Shown here: one piece after another, positions 45,363-54,553 of the stretch
How positions within the stretch are numbered: the stretch's first letter is position 1
Layout: each line of letters starts with the position of its first letter
NCBI GenBank assembly: GCA_963791945.1
Contig: CAWBUD010000002.1
Span: 2,480,001-2,544,000 of the forward strand
Direction of reading: 5' to 3'
Origin: PALSA-1003 sp963791945
GTDB lineage: Bacteria > Pseudomonadota > Gammaproteobacteria > Burkholderiales > Casimicrobiaceae
Length of the DNA stretch: 64,000 bases
The notes under the pieces: generated by a model
Told to the model about the DNA's origin: nothing
Seen by the model: only the letters and a program-made list of their open reading frames with translations
Databases searched by the model: none
Translations under genes and position numbers: made by a program

Positions 45363-45629
45363 TCAGTGGATCGTGGCGGAGGCGAGGAACCGGACCAGAG
45401 CGCCGGACTTCAACAGGAACGCGCCGTCGCCGACATACTCGGCGCCATCGAGCTCTTCGCGGATGAAGGTGACCTCGGTGTCGCCAAGCTTCAACTCCAT
45501 CACCACGTCCTCGGCTGTCGTCGACTCATCGGGTACGCGCAAGTATCCGGTCTCGAACACGATTCCGTTCACCTGCACGAACTCCGCACCTCGCATCGCT
45601 TCCGTCAACGGTATGGAGAAGGTCGTCAT
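45363..45629 (-). CDS. small beta-rich protein of unknown function
   Basis: An 88-residue acidic protein with alternating strand-like segments (EFVQVNGIVFETGYLRVP, DVVMELKLGDTEVTFIREELDG). No membrane helix or signal is seen. I do not recognise the family. The frame could start 13 codons earlier at ATG 45668, which would place a perfect stem-loop (45640-45661) inside the coding sequence rather than in the leader. It lies between convergent tyrS and co-directional speE. Confidence 0.5.
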   Translation of the reverse strand: MTTFSIPLTEAMRGAEFVQVNGIVFETGYLRVPDESTTAEDVVMELKLGDTEVTFIREELDGAEYVGDGAFLLKSGALVRFLASATIH

Positions 45630-45639
45630 CTTTGAGCAT

Positions 45640-45661
45640 GTGCCGCCCAGCTTGGCGGCAC
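45640..45661. other. stem-loop at the start of the small unknown gene
   Basis: A perfect eight-base stem GTGCCGCC/GGCGGCAC with a six-base loop sits 10 bases before the preferred start of the small minus-strand gene. No T-run follows on either strand. It could influence translation of that gene. Confidence 0.55.
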
Positions 45662-45744
45662 ATAACATTAGATAGGGCCTCGGAGACGCGGTTCAAGGTG
45701 AGCGGCAAACTAGGATTGGCGCCGACACGCGCCGGAACAGCGCC

Positions 45745-46641
45745 CTACGAGGTCGCGACCAGATCGCGGACAAAGTTCGGCAGAGCGAACGACGCCCGAT
45801 GCATGTCGCCGTTGTAGTACTGCAGATCGGTGATCTTGCGCTGCGCGATGCGACGGTCGACCTCGAGCGGCGTGAGGTACGACGGATTGAGCGTCGCCGA
45901 GGCGCTCGCCATCATCCACAGCCCGCCGTAGAGCGGCACGTTGACGAGATAAGGCACAACGACCCCGAACGCCGCGCGCAGGTTCGCGATACCCGCGCGG
46001 ATCCGATCGGGGTGCGCCACGGGCGAAGCGATGTGCAGCGTCATCGCTCCGGCGGGTCTCAGCCGGATGGCGCACGCGCGATAGAAATCGACCGTGTAGA
46101 GCGGCTCGGACGGACCACCCGGGTCGGTCAGGTCGAGTACGATGAGATCGTAGGTTTCGCTCGAGCTGCGCACGTACGCGAGGCCATCCTCGACCTTGAC
46201 GGCGAGCCGTCCATCCGCGAGCGCTCCGCGGTGCACCGTGCGGAAATACTTGCGCGCGATGTCGATGACCGCCAGATCGATCTCGACCAGCGTGACCGAT
46301 TTCATCGTCGGATATTTCAGCAGCTCCTCGGCCGAGCCGCCGTCTCCGCCGCCGATGATGAGGGCCCTCTCCGGCGCCGGATGGGCGATCGCTGTCGTGT
46401 GGACGAGATTCTCGTGGTAGAAGAACTCGTCCTTCTCGGAGGTCATGAAGTGACCGTCGAGCCGGAACAGCGTTCCGAACGGTCCGGTGTCGTGAACCTC
46501 GACGGTCTGGAAGGGAGACTGGAAGCGCTCGAACTCGCGGGTCGAGCGCACGAAAAAGCCGGTGTCGTCGGTGAGGTACTCGGTCAGCAGCCCGGGGCGC
46601 ACGTCGCCGCCGGTCTTTTCCTCAGTTTCCTTATCAGGCAT
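45745..46641 (-). CDS. speE: spermidine synthase-type aminopropyltransferase
   Basis: A 298-residue aminopropyltransferase that makes spermidine from putrescine and decarboxylated S-adenosylmethionine. The nucleotide/substrate motif LIIGGGDGGSAEELLKY and the catalytic Asp region VLDLTDPGGPSEPLYTVDFY are present. It overlaps speD by 8 bases, so the enzyme and its substrate-maker are co-expressed. Confidence 0.92.
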   Translation of the reverse strand: MPDKETEEKTGGDVRPGLLTEYLTDDTGFFVRSTREFERFQSPFQTVEVHDTGPFGTLFRLDGHFMTSEKDEFFYHENLVHTTAIAHPAPERALIIGGGDGGSAEELLKYPTMKSVTLVEIDLAVIDIARKYFRTVHRGALADGRLAVKVEDGLAYVRSSSETYDLIVLDLTDPGGPSEPLYTVDFYRACAIRLRPAGAMTLHIASPVAHPDRIRAGIANLRAAFGVVVPYLVNVPLYGGLWMMASASATLNPSYLTPLEVDRRIAQRKITDLQYYNGDMHRASFALPNFVRDLVATS

Positions 46642-46999
46642 CGCGCCCCCCGCGATGAATCGCCTGGAAGCGCGTGTGCTCCGGCATCAGCACGTCCTGC
46701 ATGCTGCGAAACAGTCGTTCGGCCTTGGCGGTATTGTCGGTCGTGTAGTTGCAGACGTAGACGTCGATGGTCACGAACCCGTGCTCCGGCCAGGTATGGA
46801 TCGCGAGATGAGATTCCGCGAGCAGTACGGTGCCCGTCACGCCCTGCGGTTCGAACTGGAAGAATCGGTCGCCCACGATGTTCATGCCGGACGCCTCCGA
46901 CAGGCGCAGGCACAACGCACGTAACGCCTCCGCACGCGTCATCTCCGGCATTGCGGCCGGGCAGCCATACCATTCTCCGAGCAGATGGATGCCGTCCAT
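46634..46999 (-). CDS. speD: S-adenosylmethionine decarboxylase proenzyme
   Basis: A 121-residue prokaryotic SpeD (class 1B size). It self-cleaves between Glu62 and Ser63 in LLAESHLAIHTWPEHG, converting Ser63 to the pyruvoyl cofactor; the catalytic Cys is probably in YVCNYTTD. It makes decarboxylated SAM for SpeE. It diverges from tkt across a 169-base, partly A+T-rich interval (47030-47100). Confidence 0.95.
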   Translation of the reverse strand: MDGIHLLGEWYGCPAAMPEMTRAEALRALCLRLSEASGMNIVGDRFFQFEPQGVTGTVLLAESHLAIHTWPEHGFVTIDVYVCNYTTDNTAKAERLFRSMQDVLMPEHTRFQAIHRGGRDA

Positions 47000-47168
47000 T
47001 GTTGTACTCCCTCACCGCCATGGTGCCAAAGTTTTCAATTTGTTAAACTCGGTATTATTGCCCAAAATCAGTGGCTGGGCGATAATTTTAACGCTTTCCG
47101 ACTAAGCGCGACGCGGGCTAAAGAATGGCTCCGCGCGCCCGCTTCCGATCCGTGCCGCTCCCTTCGTC

Positions 47169-49214
47169 ATGACCGCGCCGCCAACCGCGATGACTCGTGC
47201 CTCCGCGTCAGCGTTCAACGTGCCTGCCGACACGGTGCTCCTCGCCAGCGCCATCCGCGCGCTCGCGATGGATGCCGTGCAGGCCGCGAACTCGGGCCAC
47301 CCGGGGATGCCGATGGGCATGGCCGAGATCGCGGTTGCGCTCTGGCATCGGCACCTCCGGCATAACCCGGCAAATCCTCATTGGCCCGACCGCGACCGCT
47401 TCGTGCTTTCCAACGGCCACGGGTCGATGTTGCAATATGCACTGCTGCACTTGACGGGGTATGCGTTGCCCCTGGACGAGCTGAAGCGCTTCCGGCAACT
47501 CAATTCGAAAACACCCGGGCACCCGGAGCGCGGCGTCACGCCGGGCATCGAGACGACAACGGGGCCGCTGGGCCAGGGATTGGCGAATGCCGTGGGGATG
47601 GCGCTCGCCGAGAGGCTTCTTGCCGCCGAGTTCAATCGGCCCGGGCACGCCATCGTCGATCATCGCACATACGTGTTTGTCGGCGACGGATGCCTCATGG
47701 AAGGCATCTCCCACGAGGCTTGCTCCCTGGCGGGGACGCTCGCCTTGTCCAAGCTCACCGCCTTCTACGATGACAATGGCATTTCGATCGACGGCGCGAC
47801 CAAGGGCTGGTTCACCGACGACACCCCCATGCGCTTTGCTGCCTACGGCTGGCACGTGGTCGCCGGAGTCGACGGTCATGACGTCTACGCCGTCGACCGC
47901 GCGATTGTCGAGGCACACGACGTGAGCGATCGTCCCACGCTCATCTGCTGCAAGACGATCATCGGCAAAGGATCGCCGCATCGTGCGGGCACCGAGCTGG
48001 CGCACGGCCAGGCGCTCGGCGAGAAGGAAGTCGAGCTCAGCCGCAAGGCGCTGGGCTGGAAATACCCGCCCTTCGAGATTCCCAAGGCCGCGTACGACGC
48101 CTGGGACGCTCGCGAGCGAGGCGCCCGTCTCGAGACCGAATGGAACGACCGGTTCGCAGCCTACCGCGCGGCGCACCCTGATCGAGCCCTCGAGTTCGAG
48201 CGCCGGATGCGCGGCGCGTTGCCGGCGGCGTTGGCGGCGACTGCCGCATCCCTCGTCGAGCGGCAATCCGCGAAGGCGGAAGCGATGGCGACGCGCAAGG
48301 CTTCGCAAGCTGCGATCGAGGCGTTGTCGCCGGCGCTGCCGGAACTGATCGGCGGCGCCGCCGATCTCACGGGATCGGTGTTGACCAACTGGTCGGGCAG
48401 CCGGACGGTGACGGCGTCGAGCGCCGGAAATTACATCAACTTCGGCGTGCGGGAGTTCGCGATGAGCGCGATCGCCAACGGGCTCGCGGCGCACGCCGGC
48501 TTCATCCCGTATGTCGGCACCTTCCTCACGTTCTCCGACTACGCGCGCAGTGCCGTGCGCATGGCGGCGCTGATGCACCTGCGGGTGATCTTCGTCTACA
48601 CGCACGACTCCATCGGGCTGGGCGAAGACGGTCCGACGCACCAGCCGATCGAGCATGCGTCCGCCCTGCGGCTGATCCCGCACCTCGACCTCTGGCGTCC
48701 GTGCGACACGGTCGAATCGGCGGTCGCATGGCTATCCGCGATCGAGCGCGCGGACGGCCCGTCGTGTCTGCTGTTCACTCGCCAGAACGTCCCGTTTCAG
48801 AAGCGCGGACCGGTCGAGATCCTCGAGATCGCCCGCGGCGGCTACGTGCTCGCGGATTGGGACGGCGACGCCAGGCGGGTCATCATCATCGCCACGGGCT
48901 CCGAGGTTGCGCTCGCCATGGGTGCGCGCGAGGCGCTTGCCGCTGACGGCATCTGTGCCCGAGTGGTATCGATGCCGTGCACGAGCGTGTTCGACCGGCA
49001 GGGCTCCCAGTATCGTGAGCGCGTGCTGCCTTCGGGCGTGCGGCGCATCGCGGTCGAGGCCGGGGTGACGGATTACTGGCGCAAGTACGTCGGGCTCGAA
49101 GGTGCCGTCGTCGGCATCGACACATTCGGCGAGTCCGCGCCGGCGGCCGCGCTGTTCAAATACTTCGGCTTCACCGTCGAGAACGTCGTCGCCGCGGTGC
49201 GACGAGTGACGTGA
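47169..49214 (+). CDS. tkt: transketolase
   Basis: A 681-residue thiamine-diphosphate enzyme of the pentose phosphate and Calvin cycles. The N-terminal AANSGHPGMPMGMA, the cofactor motif VGDGCLMEGISHEAC, and the later PTHQPIEH region match the family. A second ATG seven codons downstream (47190) is possible. It begins the run tkt-gap-pgk-pyk, a typical betaproteobacterial order. Confidence 0.96.
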   Translation: MTAPPTAMTRASASAFNVPADTVLLASAIRALAMDAVQAANSGHPGMPMGMAEIAVALWHRHLRHNPANPHWPDRDRFVLSNGHGSMLQYALLHLTGYALPLDELKRFRQLNSKTPGHPERGVTPGIETTTGPLGQGLANAVGMALAERLLAAEFNRPGHAIVDHRTYVFVGDGCLMEGISHEACSLAGTLALSKLTAFYDDNGISIDGATKGWFTDDTPMRFAAYGWHVVAGVDGHDVYAVDRAIVEAHDVSDRPTLICCKTIIGKGSPHRAGTELAHGQALGEKEVELSRKALGWKYPPFEIPKAAYDAWDARERGARLETEWNDRFAAYRAAHPDRALEFERRMRGALPAALAATAASLVERQSAKAEAMATRKASQAAIEALSPALPELIGGAADLTGSVLTNWSGSRTVTASSAGNYINFGVREFAMSAIANGLAAHAGFIPYVGTFLTFSDYARSAVRMAALMHLRVIFVYTHDSIGLGEDGPTHQPIEHASALRLIPHLDLWRPCDTVESAVAWLSAIERADGPSCLLFTRQNVPFQKRGPVEILEIARGGYVLADWDGDARRVIIIATGSEVALAMGAREALAADGICARVVSMPCTSVFDRQGSQYRERVLPSGVRRIAVEAGVTDYWRKYVGLEGAVVGIDTFGESAPAAALFKYFGFTVENVVAAVRRVT

Positions 49215-49292
49215 CCCGCAAGACGCAAGCGATAGCGCAGCCCTTCCCTAAAGCGTCTGATCTTGAAACCGCCAACTTCAGGAACCTAGAAC

Positions 49293-50306
49293 ATGACCAT
49301 CCAAGTCGCCATCAACGGCTACGGCCGGATCGGCCGCAATATCCTGCGCGCCCACTACGAAGGCGGCAAGAAGCACGATCTCGCCATCGTCGCGCTGAAC
49401 GATCTCGGCAGCCCCGAAACCAATGCTCACCTGACGCGGTACGACACGGTGCACGGCAAATTCCCCGGCAAAATCGAGGTCGAGGGCGACGCGCTCGTCG
49501 TCAACGGCGACCGGATCAGGGTGCTCGCGCAGCGCGATCCGGGCGAGCTCCCCTGGAAGGAGCTCGCCATCGACGTCGTCCTGGAATGTACGGGACTCTT
49601 CACGAGCAAAGCGAAAGCCTCGGCCCACCTCAAGGGCGGAGCCAAGAAGGTCATCATCTCCGCGCCTGGAGGAAAGGACGTCGACGCGACGGTGGTCTAC
49701 GGCGTCAATCACGGCACGCTGAAGGCTTCGCACACGGTGATTTCCAATGCATCGTGCACGACCAACTGCCTGGTGCCGCTGGTGAAGCCGCTGCACGACA
49801 GGATCGGAGTGGTCAACGGCCTCATGACGACGGTGCACGCGTACACCAACGACCAAGTGCTGACCGACGTCTACCACGAGGACCTGCGGCGCGCGCGTTC
49901 GGCGACCATGAGCATGATCCCGACCAAGACGGGCGCCGCGGCGGCAGTGGGCCTGGTGCTGCCCGAGCTCAACGGCAAGCTCGACGGCTACGCCATCCGC
50001 GTGCCGACCATCAACGTTTCGATCGTCGACCTGTCGTTCATCGCGGCGCGCGACACGACCGTGGAGGAAGTCAACGGGATCATGAAGGCGGCCTCGGAAT
50101 CCGGACCGCTCGCGGGCCTGCTCGGTTACAACAGCGCGCCGCTGGTCTCCGTCGACTTCAATCACGACTCGCGCTCGTCGGTGTTCGACGCGACGCTGAC
50201 CAAAGTGTCCGGACGGTTGGTCAAGGTCTCGGCGTGGTATGACAACGAATGGGGGTTTTCGAATCGGATGCTGGATGCGACGATGGCACTGATGGCCGCC
50301 CGATAG
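49293..50306 (+). CDS. gap: glyceraldehyde-3-phosphate dehydrogenase, type I
   Basis: A 337-residue NAD-dependent GAPDH. The Rossmann start INGYGRIGRNILRAH and active-site Cys155 in SNASCTTNCL are intact; the C-terminal WYDNEWGFSNRM is standard. It lies 78 bases after tkt, with a CAGGAAC ribosome site. Confidence 0.97.
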   Translation: MTIQVAINGYGRIGRNILRAHYEGGKKHDLAIVALNDLGSPETNAHLTRYDTVHGKFPGKIEVEGDALVVNGDRIRVLAQRDPGELPWKELAIDVVLECTGLFTSKAKASAHLKGGAKKVIISAPGGKDVDATVVYGVNHGTLKASHTVISNASCTTNCLVPLVKPLHDRIGVVNGLMTTVHAYTNDQVLTDVYHEDLRRARSATMSMIPTKTGAAAAVGLVLPELNGKLDGYAIRVPTINVSIVDLSFIAARDTTVEEVNGIMKAASESGPLAGLLGYNSAPLVSVDFNHDSRSSVFDATLTKVSGRLVKVSAWYDNEWGFSNRMLDATMALMAAR

Positions 50307-50315
50307 CCCTCTCAC

Positions 50316-50531
50316 ATGTCCAATCTCTTCACCGCGCATCCGGCTTCCGTCGGAGAGAGCTACGGGCGGCACTTCCGCTTCGCCCTCGCTTTCGGGATGC
50401 GCATGACCCTCGGCGGACTGGCCGCGGTCGTTCACGCGGTATTTCCGTTCCTGTTCATCACGACGGCGAGTCGTGCACTCGAACGGTTGAATGCGATGCG
50501 CGACGGCAACGCGCGCTCCCGACTCGACTGA
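50316..50531 (+). CDS. small DUF6356-like membrane protein
   Basis: A 71-residue protein with one clear hydrophobic segment (about residues 26-52) after a polar start (HPASVGESYGRHF). This resembles the DUF6356 family of short proteins of unknown role. It lies 9 bases after gap and 19 bases before pgk, so it is almost certainly in the same transcript. Confidence 0.7.
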   Translation: MSNLFTAHPASVGESYGRHFRFALAFGMRMTLGGLAAVVHAVFPFLFITTASRALERLNAMRDGNARSRLD

Positions 50532-50550
50532 TGGCCCGGCCGACTTCGAC

Positions 50551-51738
50551 ATGACCTTTTTGCGCCTCGCCGATGTCGATGTCTCGGGCAAGCGGGTCTT
50601 CATCCGCTCGGATCTGAACGTCCCCCAGGACAAGCAGGGAGCGATCACCGACGACACGCGCATCAGGGCGTCGGTCCCCGCGATCCGCGACACGCTCGAT
50701 CGCGGCGCCGCCGTCATGGTGACGTCCCACCTCGGCCGGCCGAGCGAGGGTCAATTCAGCGAGGCGGATTCGCTGGCGCCGGTCGCGGCCCGGCTGGCCG
50801 ACCTTCTCGGCTGCGAGGTTCCGCTGGTGCGCGACTGGGTCGATGGCGGCGCATGGCTTTCGAACCTGAAGCCCGGCCGGATGGTTCTGCTGGAAAACTG
50901 CCGCTTCAACAAGGGCGAGAAGAAGAACGACGAGGCGCTCGCCCGCAAGATGGCGGGCCTGTGCGACGTCTACGTCAACGACGCATTCGCGACGGCCCAC
51001 CGCGCGGAGGCGACCACGCACGGCATTGCGCGCTTCGCCCGGATCGCCTGCGCGGGCCCCTTGCTCGCCGCGGAGCTCGACGCACTCGGCCGCGCGCTCG
51101 CGGAGCCGAAACGTCCGCTGGTCGCGATCGTCGGCGGAGCCAAGGTATCGACGAAGCTCACCGTGCTCAAGCGCCTCGCCGCCAGGGTCGATGTTCTCAT
51201 CGTCGGCGGCGGCATCGCCAACACATTCCTTCTCGCGGCGGGGATGAACGTCGGCAAGTCCCTAGCCGAGCCGGGCCTGGGCGCGGAAGCGACGGCGATC
51301 CTGCATGCCTTCCCCGGCAAGGTGCCCCTGCCGATCGACGTGGTGACTGCGCGCGAGCTTGCAGCGACCGCCGAGCCGGAGATCAAGGCCGCCCGCGACG
51401 TCGGCCCGGACGATCTCATCCTCGACGTCGGCCCGCAAACCGTGCGTGCGCTCGAATCGCTCGTCGCCGGCGCCGCCACGATCGTCTGGAATGGCCCCGT
51501 CGGCGTGTTCGAGATCGACGCGTTCGCCGCGGGAACGAAGGCGCTTGCCGCCGCAATCGCGCGCTCGTCGGCGTTCTCCCTCGCAGGCGGCGGAGACACC
51601 ATCGCAGCGATCAACAAGTTCGGCGTCGCCGATCGAATCGGCTACATCTCGACAGCCGGCGGCGCATTCCTCGAGTTTCTCGAAGGCAAGACCCTGCCGG
51701 CGGTCGCGATCCTGGAGGAGCGCGCCCCCGCGACATGA
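50551..51738 (+). CDS. pgk: phosphoglycerate kinase
   Basis: A 395-residue two-domain kinase of glycolysis and the Calvin cycle. The N-terminal KRVFIRSDLNVPQ and the ATP-binding late motif WNGPVGVFE with SLAGGGDT are intact. The start MTFLRLADVDVSG (50551) fits the family; the frame extends upstream without similarity. Confidence 0.97.
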   Translation: MTFLRLADVDVSGKRVFIRSDLNVPQDKQGAITDDTRIRASVPAIRDTLDRGAAVMVTSHLGRPSEGQFSEADSLAPVAARLADLLGCEVPLVRDWVDGGAWLSNLKPGRMVLLENCRFNKGEKKNDEALARKMAGLCDVYVNDAFATAHRAEATTHGIARFARIACAGPLLAAELDALGRALAEPKRPLVAIVGGAKVSTKLTVLKRLAARVDVLIVGGGIANTFLLAAGMNVGKSLAEPGLGAEATAILHAFPGKVPLPIDVVTARELAATAEPEIKAARDVGPDDLILDVGPQTVRALESLVAGAATIVWNGPVGVFEIDAFAAGTKALAAAIARSSAFSLAGGGDTIAAINKFGVADRIGYISTAGGAFLEFLEGKTLPAVAILEERAPAT

Positions 51739-51754
51739 GTCGCCTCGCGAACTG

Positions 51755-53179
51755 ATGGATCGCGCCACCAAGATCGTCGCGACGCTGGGGCCTGCTAGCA
51801 GCTCGCAGGACGTGCTCACGCGGATGCTGGCCGCAGGCGTGGACGTCGTGCGGCTCAATTTCTCGCATGGCGCGGCCGCAGACCACGAGCAGCGCGCGAG
51901 GCTCGTGCGCGGCACCGCGACTGCGCTCGGTCGCGAAGTGGCGATCATGGCCGACCTGCAGGGCCCGAAGATCCGCGTCGGCAAGCTCGCCGGCGGCAAA
52001 GTCGCGCTCAAGACCGGTCAGGGCTTCGTTCTCGACGCCGATTGCGAGCTCGGCAATGAGGAGCGCGCGGGCCTCGACTACAAGGAGCTGCCGCGCGACG
52101 TCGAGCCGGGCGCCGTGCTGCTCCTTGACGACGGCTTGATCCGGCTGCGCGTCGAATCGGTGGTCGGCAACCAGATCATGACCCGGGTGGAAGTCGGCGG
52201 CGTGCTTTCCAACAACAAGGGCATCAACCGTCTCGGAGGTGGGCTCACGGCGCCGGCGCTGACCGCCAAGGATATGGACGACATGAAGACGGCGGTCGCC
52301 ATTGGAGCCGATTATGTCGCCATCTCGTTTCCCAAGAACAAGGAAGACATGTACATGGCGCGCCAGCTCCTGCGCGCGGCCGGCGGCCGGGCGCTCCTCG
52401 TCGCCAAGATCGAGCGTGCCGAAGCCATCTCCGCGCTCGAGGAGATCATCGACGCTTCCGACGCGATCATGGTCGCGCGCGGCGACCTGGCCATCGAAGT
52501 GGGCAACGCTGCGGTGCCGGGATTGCAGAAGCGGATGATCCGGCTCGCGCGCGAGCGCAACAAGCTCACGATCACCGCGACGCAGATGATGGAATCGATG
52601 ATCGTGAATCCGGTCCCTACGCGGGCCGAGGTCTCCGACGTCGCCAATGCCGTGCTCGACGGCACCGATGCGGTGATGCTGTCTGCGGAAACGGCCGCGG
52701 GCCGGTATCCCGTGGAAACCGTCGAAGCCATGAGCCAGATCTGCATCGAGGCCGAGAAGTCCGACATGAGCGAGCTCGACCGCGATTTCCTGAATCGCAA
52801 GTTCACCCGCATCGACCAGTCGGTGGCGATGGCGGCGCTTTTCACCGCGAACCACCTGCGGGTCAAGGCCATCGCTGCCCTGACCCAGTCCGGATCGACG
52901 GCGTTGTGGATGTCGCGCCACGACTGCGGGTGCCCGATCTTCGCGCTCACGCCCGAAGTGCAGGCCCAGCGCAAGATGGCGTTGTACCGCAACGTGCGTC
53001 CGCTCTATCTCGAGCAGAGCAACGATCGGGAGGGCGTTCTGAGGGCAGCCGAGGACCTGCTGCTGGCGAAAGGACAGGTCCAGCTCGGCGACATGATCGT
53101 GCTCACCAACGGCGAGCCCATGGGCAAATCCGGCGGCACCAACGCGCTAAAGATCGTGCGCGTCGGGGAGCATCGATAG
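51755..53179 (+). CDS. pyk: pyruvate kinase
   Basis: A 474-residue pyruvate kinase. Visible motifs are TKIVATLGPASSS, RLNFSHG, ADLQGPKIRVG, the catalytic VAKIERAEAI and MVARGDLAIEVG, and TQMMESMI. The C-terminal allosteric domain is present. It starts 16 bases after pgk. The stop is only four bases from the stop of the convergent Nramp-like gene, with no terminator between them. Confidence 0.97.
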   Translation: MDRATKIVATLGPASSSQDVLTRMLAAGVDVVRLNFSHGAAADHEQRARLVRGTATALGREVAIMADLQGPKIRVGKLAGGKVALKTGQGFVLDADCELGNEERAGLDYKELPRDVEPGAVLLLDDGLIRLRVESVVGNQIMTRVEVGGVLSNNKGINRLGGGLTAPALTAKDMDDMKTAVAIGADYVAISFPKNKEDMYMARQLLRAAGGRALLVAKIERAEAISALEEIIDASDAIMVARGDLAIEVGNAAVPGLQKRMIRLARERNKLTITATQMMESMIVNPVPTRAEVSDVANAVLDGTDAVMLSAETAAGRYPVETVEAMSQICIEAEKSDMSELDRDFLNRKFTRIDQSVAMAALFTANHLRVKAIAALTQSGSTALWMSRHDCGCPIFALTPEVQAQRKMALYRNVRPLYLEQSNDREGVLRAAEDLLLAKGQVQLGDMIVLTNGEPMGKSGGTNALKIVRVGEHR

Positions 53180-53183
53180 TTCA

Positions 53184-54437
53184 TCACCAGGTCGCGAACA
53201 TCGCCACCACCGCGGCGGCCATGGAGCCGGTCGCGAGCCAGCCCAGCGCCTTGAGCCGTCGCGTCACGGTGAAGCCACCCATGACCTTCGGGTCGTCCGC
53301 GATCAGCATCATGACGACCATGATCGGCACCGCGATCACGCCATTGGCCACGGCGCTCCAGAAGAGCGCGCGGATCGGATCGATCGGCGAGAAATCCAGA
53401 GCCACGCCGCCCAGCGTCGCGAGAGCGATGATCGCGTAGAACTCGCGCGCCTCGAGGAGCTTCAGGTCGAGCCCGCGCCTCCACTCGAAGCTCTCGGTGA
53501 CGGCGTAGGCCGCGGAGCCGGCGAGCACAGGCACGGCGATGAGCCCCGTGCCGATGATTCCCAGCGCAAAGAGCAGAAACGTGAAATTGCCGGCGAGCGG
53601 CCGCAGCGCTTCGGCGGCCTGGGCGGAGGTCTGGATGTCGGTCACGCCGGCGGCGTTGAGCGTCGAGGCGGTGGCGAGCATGATGCAGAACGCCACGACG
53701 TTCGAGAACGCCATCCCGAGATAGGTGTCGATCTTGATCCGCCGGAGATGTTCTTCGGCGCCCTCCGGGGCGTGCGCCAGCGCGCCGGCGCCCGGCTCGG
53801 CTGACAGCTCCTCGACTTCCTGCGCCGCCTGCCAGAAGAAGAGATACGGACTGATCGTCGTGCCGAACACCGCCACCACGACGGTCAGATACTCTCCCCC
53901 CAACGCGAAGTGCGGCGTGATCGTATGCGCCGCGACCAGGCGCCATGGGATGCGGATCGTCAGCAGCACGAGCACGTAGGAGAGCAGCGCGAGGGTCAGC
54001 CACTTGAGGTAGCGCACGTAGCGTCGGTAAGACAGGAACACTTGAAGCAGCAGGCAAAGCACTCCGAACAGAATCGCGTAGAGATGCGGTGGGCCGCCGA
54101 TGACGAGCTCCAGCGCCTCGCCCATCGCGGCGATGTCGGCGGCGATGTTGACGGTATTGGCCATGACCAGCAGCGCGACGATGCCGTACAGGACGGACCG
54201 GGGAAAGTTGCGCCGGATGTTGGAGGCGAGTCCGTGTCCGGTGACGCGGCCGATCCTCGCGCTCACGAGCTGGATGCCGACCATCAGCGGGTAGGTGAAG
54301 ACGATCGTCCAGAGCGTGAGAAACCCGAACTGCGCTCCGGCCTGTGAATAGGTCGCGATGCCGGACGGATCGTCGTCCGCGGCCCCCGTGATGAGGCCGG
54401 GGCCGAGCTGCCGCATCCATTCGCGCAAGCGTTTCAT
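53184..54437 (-). CDS. Nramp-like divalent metal transporter (non-canonical)
   Basis: A 417-residue polytopic membrane protein with about eleven helices of the Nramp fold. The first-helix metal motif DPGN of classical Nramp is replaced by D23-P-S-G26 (DDDPSGIATYSQAG). The sixth-helix Met-Pro-His motif is replaced by TTISPYLFFWQ. This places it in a divergent Nramp-related branch, possibly with another ion preference. The ATG at 54435-54437 begins MKRLREWM, just before the conserved GPGLITGAA; upstream codons are shadow. It is convergent with pyk. Confidence 0.82.
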   Translation of the reverse strand: MKRLREWMRQLGPGLITGAADDDPSGIATYSQAGAQFGFLTLWTIVFTYPLMVGIQLVSARIGRVTGHGLASNIRRNFPRSVLYGIVALLVMANTVNIAADIAAMGEALELVIGGPPHLYAILFGVLCLLLQVFLSYRRYVRYLKWLTLALLSYVLVLLTIRIPWRLVAAHTITPHFALGGEYLTVVVAVFGTTISPYLFFWQAAQEVEELSAEPGAGALAHAPEGAEEHLRRIKIDTYLGMAFSNVVAFCIMLATASTLNAAGVTDIQTSAQAAEALRPLAGNFTFLLFALGIIGTGLIAVPVLAGSAAYAVTESFEWRRGLDLKLLEAREFYAIIALATLGGVALDFSPIDPIRALFWSAVANGVIAVPIMVVMMLIADDPKVMGGFTVTRRLKALGWLATGSMAAAVVAMFATW

Positions 54438-54487
54438 CCGTGATCCCGGTGGGCCGGGCCGAGTATATAACGCACGATAAGAACGAC

Positions 54488-54517
54488 CGAAAAAAAAGGC
54501 CCGCGTGTCCGCGGGCC
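54488..54517 (-). terminator. terminator after the MHS permease gene
   Basis: GGCCCGCG (54498-54505) pairs with CGCGGGCC (54510-54517) around TGTC. On the minus strand it is followed by eight T. It lies 36 bases past the permease stop and separates it from the Nramp-like gene. Confidence 0.88.
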
Positions 54518-54553
54518 TCTTGTTCCATGCCAGGCGGCGGTAAGCCGCGCCGA

